Shown here: positions 58,282 through 64,000 of the stretch, in pieces
Numbering within the stretch: position 1 is the first letter of the stretch
Layout: every line of letters starts with the position of its first letter
Source: Oscillospiraceae bacterium
Lineage (GTDB): Bacteria; Bacillota; Clostridia; Oscillospirales; Oscillospiraceae
DNA: 64,000 nt
Reading direction: 5' to 3'
Assembly (NCBI GenBank): GCA_009777235.1
Contig: WRMH01000002.1
Coordinates: forward strand, 124,001 to 188,000
Made by a program: the position numbers and the translations under genes
The notes under the pieces: generated by a model
Told to the model about the DNA's origin: nothing
Databases searched by the model: none
Seen by the model: the letters and a program-made list of their open reading frames with translations, nothing else

Positions 58282-59730
58282 TTACTCTTCGCTGCCGCAA
58301 ATTTCTATTATTACTCGCGCAAACATTTTCGCGCTCATCACCAAATGGTCTAACGCGATAAACTCTCCCGCCCCGTGCGCTTTGTTGTCAACACCTGGCA
58401 TGGCGCATCCAAACGCGACGCCGCCGGGTATGCCATGCACATAAGTATGTCCGCCTATGCAAATGCACTCTCCCGTATTGCCGGTATATTCCTCGTAAAT
58501 ACGCAGCAGTGTCTGCACAAACGGGGACGAGCCCGCAGTGTGATGGCTTTTCTTTAAATCGTGATATGTGATTTCTATCGCCTCACGGCCAAACGCTTTT
58601 TCCGCTATCGCAAGCAAATCAACCTCGTCAGCACATATCGGCGAGCGGCTGTCGAAATTTCCCGAAAACTCATATTCATCATATCGCAGTACGCCAAAGT
58701 TTACCGTCATCTTGCCGCTCTCTTCGTCTTGCATATAAATACCGAGCGACTTGCCTCCGGTATCCTTGTGCGGAAACAAACGATTTAGAGCGCAGATATA
58801 GCCAAAGCCCTTGCTTTGCGCAAACGGCATGGCACAGAGCATTGCAAGAAGCGCGGTTTGCGCGTTGTTGCCAAGATCGGGCCTACTGGCGTGAGATGCC
58901 GTGCCTTTCGCGATGAGTACGCAGCGTTCGGGACGCGGCGCGTCGTGGTCAGCGTTTGACGTGTCGTAATCGTCGTGAGATATTGCTATTTCAACGCCGG
59001 TTTTTTGCGAAAACTCCTTGCAGTAACTGGCGGCGTCTGTTTTGCTGATACCCTCTATAACCGCCGTCGCATAGTTTGGCACAATATTTGCGACCTTTCC
59101 GCCTGTGATTGATACGACTCGCGGCAAAGACATATCTTTTTCCCACTTAGCTCCAAAGTTAATTAAAAGCCGTCCCTTTTCGATATTTACAACAGGAAAT
59201 TCAGAATCGGGCGAGAACAGATACGGCGGCGTTTCATTATGCTTTATATATTCGCCAATATCGTCGCATCCCACTTCCTCTCCGCTTCCCAAAATGAGCT
59301 GCACGCCATTTTCCATATCGGGAAAAAGCTCTTTTATGCAGTACACTGCATACATTGCGGCCATTGCCGGGCCTTTATTGTCAATGATTCCGCGAGCATA
59401 AAGGCAGCCGTCTTTTTGTGTGAGCTTATACGGGTCGGTTTCCCAACCCTCTCCCGCCTCCACGACGTCTACGTGCGCGAGTATTCCCAGCCGCGGCGGC
59501 AATGCGCCAAAATCAGAGCTGATAACCATATCTTTAAAAACACGCACGTCAAAACCGCGTTTTTCGAGCATATCCTGCACAAGGCGGAGCGCCTGCCGGG
59601 ACTTTTCTCCATACGGCGCACCGTCAGCGGACGGCCCTCGCACACTGTCTATCTCGATTAGTTTTGCAAGGTCGGCGAGCATCTCCCCTGTATGCTCGGC
59701 AAACCATTTATCTATATGTTCCCGTACCAT
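58282..59730 (-). CDS. pepV: Sapep/PepV-family metallo-dipeptidase
   Basis: An M20 metallopeptidase that cleaves dipeptides; cytoplasmic. 482 residues. The metal-ligand pattern is seen in order: His in LGILAHVDVVEAGEGW, Asp in YARGIIDNKGPAMAAMY, Glu pair in LGSGEEVGCDDIGEYI, Asp in LFSPDSEFPVVNIEKG and His in CIGGHTYVHGIPGGVAFGCA. The dimerisation or lid region lies at about 195-380 (RCVLIAKGTASHASRPDLGNN). It is upstream of the XRE gene and downstream of coaE on the minus strand. Gene name assigned by family resemblance. Confidence 0.92.
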   Translation of the reverse strand: MVREHIDKWFAEHTGEMLADLAKLIEIDSVRGPSADGAPYGEKSRQALRLVQDMLEKRGFDVRVFKDMVISSDFGALPPRLGILAHVDVVEAGEGWETDPYKLTQKDGCLYARGIIDNKGPAMAAMYAVYCIKELFPDMENGVQLILGSGEEVGCDDIGEYIKHNETPPYLFSPDSEFPVVNIEKGRLLINFGAKWEKDMSLPRVVSITGGKVANIVPNYATAVIEGISKTDAASYCKEFSQKTGVEIAISHDDYDTSNADHDAPRPERCVLIAKGTASHASRPDLGNNAQTALLAMLCAMPFAQSKGFGYICALNRLFPHKDTGGKSLGIYMQDEESGKMTVNFGVLRYDEYEFSGNFDSRSPICADEVDLLAIAEKAFGREAIEITYHDLKKSHHTAGSSPFVQTLLRIYEEYTGNTGECICIGGHTYVHGIPGGVAFGCAMPGVDNKAHGAGEFIALDHLVMSAKMFARVIIEICGSEE

Positions 59731-59751
59731 ATATACCTCCCATAAATGTTT

Positions 59752-60348
59752 TTATACTACACTTTTAAAATACTCTGTGCAAATCTTTTTAAAGTCCTCC
59801 GCTTTGCTATAGTCATTTATAAAAACACGGTCACTGCCGCTGATATAAAAATCATCTTGCTTTTGCGAGTTTATGCGAGATAACGCTTCGCAAGGCGTAA
59901 GCCCGTCACGTTTCATTATTCTTTGCGCCCGAATTTCCCGCGGCGCAAGCACGCTTACTATGATGTCGCATCTTTTGCCGACTCCGCTTTCAATGAGCGC
60001 GTACGCGTCAATGGCTGCCGCCCTCCCGCCTTGTTTTTCAAATTCGCTTATTTTCTCGTCCAACACTTCCGTCACAAATTTATGCGTGATTTCCCCGAGC
60101 TTATCAAGGGCCTGCGTGTTGCCGAGTACGCGTTTTCGCAGCTTTGCTTTATCTATCCTGTCGGACACGCCATTCGCCCGGACATCAGGAAACTGCAAAA
60201 TGATTTGCTTTATCATATCATTATTTGTTTCAAGCAGTGTGCGGTAGATTTCGTCGCAATCAAGAGCCAACGCTCCTAAATTTTCCGCCGCTTCAAGTGC
60301 CGTCGTTTTTCCCGCTCCGCTCGGACCTGTAATCCCAATTATAAACAT
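59752..60348 (-). CDS. coaE: Dephospho-CoA kinase
   Basis: Phosphorylates dephospho-CoA, the last step of coenzyme A synthesis. The 198 residues carry the P-loop GITGPSGAGKTTALEAA, ALDCDEIYRTLLETN, the long LID-like segment GRAAAIDAYALIESGVGKRC and the family block DIIVSVLAPREIRAQRIMKRDGLTPCEAL with its RINSQ motif. It is followed by pepV and preceded by the Sua5-type gene, spaced by short gaps, consistent with co-transcription. Confidence 0.92.
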   Translation of the reverse strand: MFIIGITGPSGAGKTTALEAAENLGALALDCDEIYRTLLETNNDMIKQIILQFPDVRANGVSDRIDKAKLRKRVLGNTQALDKLGEITHKFVTEVLDEKISEFEKQGGRAAAIDAYALIESGVGKRCDIIVSVLAPREIRAQRIMKRDGLTPCEALSRINSQKQDDFYISGSDRVFINDYSKAEDFKKICTEYFKSVV

Positions 60349-60396
60349 TGTCTTTTTCCACCCTCTTGCCGCCGGAGTCTGTTTTGACCGCCAATT

Positions 60397-61017
60397 TTAC
60401 ATTTTTTCGAGCACACGCGCTATGAGTGCTTCGGACAGCGCCCCCTGACGCAATATCTTATATGAATCCGCCGTAAGCGAAACGATGGTTGACTCAACTC
60501 CGAGCGTACAAGTTCCTCCGTCAATAATACATTCTATTTTTCCGTCAAAATACTTGAGCACCTCTTGTGCGGTTTTGGGGCTGGGGCAGCCTGAGATGTT
60601 TGCCGACGGCGCGGCGATGGGCACTCCGGCAAGGCGCAATAGCTCAAGTGTTTTTGGGTGATCCGGGCATCTGACGCCCACTGTGTAACCTGTTGCCGTC
60701 ACTACCGGAGGCACTTTTTTATTGCAAGGCAATACGATGGTGAGAGGCCCCGGCCAAAATGCCTTGGCAAGCTCCATAGCCGCTTTGGGAAATATCGCAC
60801 AAACCTCCGCCGCCGCGTCAACATCAGAAACAAGCAGACTTAACGGTTTTACTTCGGGCCGTCCCTTGAGTTTGTATATTTTATCAACGGCGGCCGCGTC
60901 ATAGCCGTTGGCCGCAAGGCCATATACAGTCTCTGTCGGCACTCCGGCAAGCCCTCCGTTTTTCAGCACTGCGGCGGCATATGATAAATCCCCGTCTTTT
61001 ATTACAACAGTCTGCAT
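60397..61017 (-). CDS. Threonylcarbamoyl-AMP synthase (Sua5/YciO/YrdC family)
   Basis: Makes threonylcarbamoyl-AMP from threonine, bicarbonate and ATP for the t6A tRNA modification. The 206 residues are the YrdC domain alone or nearly so (no long C-terminal Sua5 extension). Motifs include GGLAGVPTETVYGLAANGYD, KGRPEVKPLSLLVSDVDAAA, FWPGPLTIVLPCNKKVPP, GVRCPDHPKTLELLRLAGVP, APSANISGCPSPKTAQEVL and GVESTIVSLTADSYKILRQG. It lies just after prfA on the minus strand with a 46-base gap. Confidence 0.94.
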   Translation of the reverse strand: MQTVVIKDGDLSYAAAVLKNGGLAGVPTETVYGLAANGYDAAAVDKIYKLKGRPEVKPLSLLVSDVDAAAEVCAIFPKAAMELAKAFWPGPLTIVLPCNKKVPPVVTATGYTVGVRCPDHPKTLELLRLAGVPIAAPSANISGCPSPKTAQEVLKYFDGKIECIIDGGTCTLGVESTIVSLTADSYKILRQGALSEALIARVLEKM

Positions 61018-61063
61018 ATATCATTTCCTCTATGCCGCTTTGAAGCCTCGCCAAAACCCTCTC

Positions 61064-62125
61064 TTAAATGTCTGTCGATTTTAGCTTTTCGGCTCTGTCC
61101 GCCATGATGAGCGCGTCAACTACCTCGTCGAGCGCACCGTTTAAGATTTGTTCAAGTTTATATAAAGTCAGCCCTATCCTGTGATCCGTTACGCGGCCTT
61201 GCGGATAATTATATGTCCTGATACGTTCCGAGCGATCTCCTGTTCCAACTTGGCTTTTACGCTCCGCGGCAAGCTGCGCCGCCTGCTTTCTTTGCTCTTC
61301 TTCATATAAGCGTGAAGCGAGTATTTTCATTGCGCGTTCACGGTTTTTATGCTGGCTGCGTTCATCCTGACACTCGACCACCGTACCCGTCGGTATATGC
61401 GTAATGCGAATCGCGGATTCTGTTTTATTTACGTGCTGCCCGCCCGCGCCGCTCGAGCGGAACGTATCAATGCTCAAATCAGCCGTGTTTATCTCAAACT
61501 CGACGTCTTCAACTTCCGGTAAAACCGCCACAGTGACCGTGCTTGTGTGAATCCTGCCGGAAGCCTCCGTCTCCGGGACGCGCTGCACGCGATGCACACC
61601 GCTTTCGAATTTGAAACGCGAATATGCACCGTTTCCCTCAATGATAAAGCTGACTTCTTTGATACCTCCAAGCTCGGTTTCATTCAGATTTGCGACTTCA
61701 ACTTTCCAACGCTTTGATTCCGCATACATCGCATACATACGGTAAAGGCTGTTTGCGAAGAGCATCGCTTCATCGCCGCCCGCGCCGCCGCGTATCTCAA
61801 TGATCACGTTTTTGCTGTCATGAATGTCGCCGGGCAAAAGCAATATTTTGAGTTCTTCGGTTATAGTTTCTATCTGCGCCTGCGCCGCCTCAAACTCCTC
61901 AGTTGCCATCTCGCGAAGCTCTGCATCGCTCATCAGCTCTTTTGCGGATTCCATCTCTTTTTGAGCTTTTAAAAGCCGCCTGTACGTTTCCGTGACAGGC
62001 TGTATTTCCTTTTGCTCACGCGCTATCTTTGCATACAGCATTGGGTCGGAATAAACTTCCGGGCTTTGCATACGCTCTTCAAGGGCAATATATTTTTCTT
62101 CAATGGCAATCAGTTTTTCTAACAT
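61064..62125 (-). CDS. prfA: Peptide chain release factor 1
   Basis: Recognises UAA/UAG and releases the nascent peptide. 353 residues. The stop-codon-reading tripeptide is Pro-Glu-Thr within [20 protein letters not shown], matching the RF1 P-x-T pattern rather than the RF2 SPF. The peptidyl-transferase GGQ is in [20 protein letters not shown]- and C-terminal helices are intact ([20 protein letters not shown]). The gene starts after AGGACAGGTCAGAAA. Upstream is a divergent tRNA-Arg with its own promoter. Confidence 0.97.
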   Translation of the reverse strand: MLEKLIAIEEKYIALEERMQSPEVYSDPMLYAKIAREQKEIQPVTETYRRLLKAQKEMESAKELMSDAELREMATEEFEAAQAQIETITEELKILLLPGDIHDSKNVIIEIRGGAGGDEAMLFANSLYRMYAMYAESKRWKVEVANLNETELGGIKEVSFIIEGNGAYSRFKFESGVHRVQRVPETEASGRIHTSTVTVAVLPEVEDVEFEINTADLSIDTFRSSGAGGQHVNKTESAIRITHIPTGTVVECQDERSQHKNRERAMKILASRLYEEEQRKQAAQLAAERKSQVGTGDRSERIRTYNYPQGRVTDHRIGLTLYKLEQILNGALDEVVDALIMADRAEKLKSTDI

Positions 62126-62217
62126 TTTCTGACCTGTCCTTTCTATTCGTTTATGACAGGAACGACCAATGACAGGTCTTTAATTTCCTCTTATATCAGT
62201 TACCTAACAAAACTTTG

Positions 62218-62245
62218 TTGACAATCGCAAATAGTATCATATAAT
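62218..62245 (+). promoter_or_regulatory. Predicted promoter of the tRNA-Arg gene
   Basis: TTGACA (62218-62223), a 16-base spacer, TATAAT (62240-62245). The predicted start is near 62252, ten bases before the tRNA. Confidence 0.6.
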
Positions 62246-62261
62246 TAAAGTAATGTAAAGT

Positions 62262-62338
62262 GCGCCCGTAGCTCATTTGGATAGAGTGGCGGACTCCGAC
62301 TCCGCAGGTGGCTGGTTCGAATCCAGTCGGGCGCGCCA
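62262..62338 (+). tRNA. tRNA-Arg (anticodon CCG)
   Basis: A 77-base cloverleaf with encoded CCA. Acceptor stem GCGCCCG/CGGGCGC, anticodon stem GCGGA/TCCGC with loop CTCCGAC giving anticodon CCG (codon CGG, Arg), and T-arm CTGG-TTCGAAT-CCAG. Discriminator G. Confidence 0.95.
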
Positions 62339-62385
62339 AGGATAAACAAAATCCGCTTTACTAAAACACATGGGAGGTGCCGAAT

Positions 62386-62883
62386 ATGAGTTTGCCGTAT
62401 ATCAATCCAGAAAAAAACGCGAGCGCCGATAGTCGGGGCGCCTCCGCCGGTAGTGCGCCAAAAAGACACGGTTTTGAAAAAGGCGCGGACAATTTTGCCG
62501 GATACCGTATTTTGCTTACGGATGATGACGAAATAAGCCATGAAATAGTGCGGGCGATGCTAAAGCCTCTGGCAATTGAAACCGACTGCGCCGAAAACGG
62601 TGTCGAGGCTGTGGAAATGTTCTCAAACGACCCCGAACGCTACGACATGATTTTTATGGATATTCAAATGCCCGGAATGAATGGCTACGAAGCGACCAAA
62701 GAAATACGAAAACTCGCCTTGCCGAAAGCCGCAACCATTCCTATCATTGCCCTGACAGCAAATATTTTCAAAGAGGATATTTACCGCTGCCTTGCTTCGG
62801 GCATGGACGCCCACATTGGCAAGCCTGCGAATTTGGACGATATACTCAAATGCCTGCGAAGGTTTTTGCCGCCGCGAAATTAG
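62386..62883 (+). CDS. Stand-alone receiver-domain protein
   Basis: A 165-residue protein. The start is ATG 62386 (MSLPYINPEKN), 8 bases after GGGAGG; an upstream in-frame GTG is less likely. Residues 1-38 are a polar Ser/Ala/Lys-rich extension with no domain recognised. Residues about 40-162 form a receiver domain: ILLTDDDEISHEIVRAM (acidic pocket), phospho-acceptor Asp in YDMIFMDIQMPGMNGYEATK, Thr in IIALTAN and the lysine of HIGKPANLDDILK. There is no output domain, so it is a CheY-like single-receiver protein. It is downstream of and may share the tRNA-Arg promoter. Its partner kinase is unknown. Confidence 0.9.
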   Translation: MSLPYINPEKNASADSRGASAGSAPKRHGFEKGADNFAGYRILLTDDDEISHEIVRAMLKPLAIETDCAENGVEAVEMFSNDPERYDMIFMDIQMPGMNGYEATKEIRKLALPKAATIPIIALTANIFKEDIYRCLASGMDAHIGKPANLDDILKCLRRFLPPRN

Positions 62884-62906
62884 ACGAATAAGACGATCGC
62901 GCCGTT

Positions 62907-64000
62907 TTAGCCTATCGGATATGTCTTTAAGTCCGGCAGCTCATCAAGCGTCAGGACAAGCTCATGGTTGTAAAATTCTATGAGCTTATCAAAATGTGTA
63001 TTGTTTTCCGTAGTCGCAAACTCTCCGTTCCATACACACCAATAGCCCCACGTTACGCCGTCGCGTTTTGCCGTGTCCGGGTCAAACAAAACGCCGTTTT
63101 CGGATAAAACAAGCATTTTGTTTGCGTCGGTATATGCTGCCGCCTCAAAAAACTTGGCCGACTGCGACGAATAATCGTACGCGCTCGTGTAAATATCCTC
63201 GCCGATAATGTCAACATACTCATCTCCGGGATACCAGTCTTTATCCTGACCGTTCCAGACCCATATCAAATTTGTCAGATTATGCTCGTATGTAAGAATC
63301 TCAAACATCAGCTTATATAGCTCTAAGTATGAATCTTTGTCCGTGCCCCACCAAAACCAGCCTCCGCTCGCTTCATGCAAAGGTCTCCACAAGACGGGAA
63401 CTCCCGCATCGCGCAATATGATAAGCTGCTTTGCAATCGCGTCTATATCGTCAAGGAGAAGCTGATACCCCTCCGGATCATTGCCGGACATTATTTCCCT
63501 AAAAAACCCGCGCGTTGAATGTTCGGTATAAAACGCCCTGTACCATGTCCCGTCTATATACGGAGAAGGAGCGTTCCAGTGCCAGCAGAATGTAACGATG
63601 GCACCGTTTTCCCAAGCTGTGATAGCCGCTTCGGTTTCATAAACGCTCGGAGCGCCGCGCTGAACACGCGACAGCGAGTAATCAATAAAATCCAAACCTA
63701 TTACGGCCGGGCGTTTGCCTGTTTGCTCATAGACAAACTGTGCCTCGCCGCCAAAAAGCCCGTGATCCCGCCGCCAATCGCCTTGCGACTGCTGCCCGGA
63801 TAAAAAGCTCTTCCCATATTGATCGGCCAAAAAGCTCATGAGCCGTAGCGCATTGTCGTCGGCATTCGGATTTACGAGCGTTTTTGGTGTCATTGTGCTG
63901 TTTCCTTTCATATCGGAATCTTCCGGGGGTGTTTGCGTACCGTCTGTTTGTCCGCTATCGTCATCTTCTCCCGAAAAAGCACAGGCGTAAAACATAATAA
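62907..64000 (-). CDS. GH26 endo-beta-mannanase-like lipoprotein, 5' end outside the window
   Basis: A glycoside hydrolase family 26 protein that cleaves beta-1,4-mannan internally, exported. At least 363 codons are present, ending at 62907. The catalytic acid/base Glu is in PVLWRPLHEASGGWFWWG, and the nucleophile Glu is in KMLVLSENGVLFDP. Family landmarks LSGQQSQGDW, WHWNAPSPYIDGTWYRAFYT and GDEYVDIIGEDIYTSAYDY are present. Residues near the window edge read FYACAFSGEDDD, a lipobox-like Cys followed by a polar spacer (SGEDDDSGQTDGTQTPPEDS), so the start codon and signal peptide lie beyond 64000. A plant-polysaccharide lifestyle fits a gut or compost environment. Confidence 0.9.
   Translation of the reverse strand, partial: IMFYACAFSGEDDDSGQTDGTQTPPEDSDMKGNSTMTPKTLVNPNADDNALRLMSFLADQYGKSFLSGQQSQGDWRRDHGLFGGEAQFVYEQTGKRPAVIGLDFIDYSLSRVQRGAPSVYETEAAITAWENGAIVTFCWHWNAPSPYIDGTWYRAFYTEHSTRGFFREIMSGNDPEGYQLLLDDIDAIAKQLIILRDAGVPVLWRPLHEASGGWFWWGTDKDSYLELYKLMFEILTYEHNLTNLIWVWNGQDKDWYPGDEYVDIIGEDIYTSAYDYSSQSAKFFEAAAYTDANKMLVLSENGVLFDPDTAKRDGVTWGYWCVWNGEFATTENNTHFDKLIEFYNHELVLTLDELPDLKTYPIG

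Noticed and set aside
62245-62541. Minus-strand open frame opposite the tRNA-Arg (98 codons)
   Set aside because: It is antisense to the tRNA and encodes a stretch (GAPDWIRTSHLRSRSPPLYP) well known as a spurious translation of tRNA genes; there is no ribosome site.

Overview
This looks like a chromosomal segment of an uncultured member of the Clostridia (Firmicutes). The reasons are the gene repertoire (OmpR/LytTR/GHKL signalling genes, DegV, YajC, a NHLM-type peptide exporter, PepV-type dipeptidase), strong AGGAGG-type ribosome binding sites, TTGACA/TATAAT promoters, and a DUF104-like and a holin-like type I toxin module. Nothing in the sequence identifies the genus. No CRISPR array, rRNA operon or prophage was seen.

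Layout. 1-3.9 kb: 5' part of uvrB, pyrE and a zinc-type ABC transporter pair (znuB/znuC), separated by two copies of a ~95 bp palindromic intergenic repeat. 4.4-6.4 kb: a secreted DUF4214 protein, then a compact type I toxin-antitoxin-like locus (30-residue hydrophobic peptide with an antisense promoter) and a small antitoxin-like gene. 6.6-12.4 kb (minus strand): a four-gene phosphorelay operon (HPt protein, receiver protein, diacylglycerol-kinase-like protein with an altered catalytic motif, hybrid histidine kinase). 12.6-14.3 kb: secreted 5'-nucleotidase with a LysM domain.

14.4-30.4 kb (all minus strand) is the most unusual part. It is a NHLM-type leader-peptide export operon with its regulators. 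In transcription order: two paralogous precursors whose cores carry two CxxC pairs, a third precursor with the same 68-residue leader but a 21-residue cationic core, a lipoprotein, a 62-residue leader-like peptide, a Nif11-type precursor, a stub of the HlyD-like adaptor ending in a tandem 64-bp repeat, the C39-peptidase ABC exporter, a second ABC exporter carrying an in-frame palindromic insertion, and a STAS anti-anti-sigma protein. Upstream lie an ECF-type sigma factor, a PP2C (RsbU-like) phosphatase, an OmpR regulator with a TauE/SafE-histidine kinase fusion, and a GHKL/LytTR pair. No peptide-modifying enzyme (LanM, YcaO, radical SAM) is present, so the exported products may be unmodified or modified in trans.

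30.6-42.6 kb (plus strand): ileS, a membrane acetyltransferase-like gene, hom, lysC, and a his operon beginning with a HisZ-HisG fusion (hisZG-D-C-B-A). The his operon stops at hisA, next to a serine recombinase on the opposite strand. 43.5-52.3 kb: remnant of a histidine kinase, pfkA, an OmpR/HK pair (the likely parent of the remnant), an XRE membrane regulator, degV, an ABC-2 transporter pair, a CPBP protease homologue and yajC. 52.3-62.1 kb (minus strand): a palindromic mobile-like element, an AlbA_2/HTH protein, cysS, lepA, an XRE regulator, a Sapep dipeptidase, coaE, a Sua5/TsaC protein and prfA. 62.2-64 kb: tRNA-Arg(CCG), a stand-alone receiver protein, and a GH26 mannanase lipoprotein running off the window.
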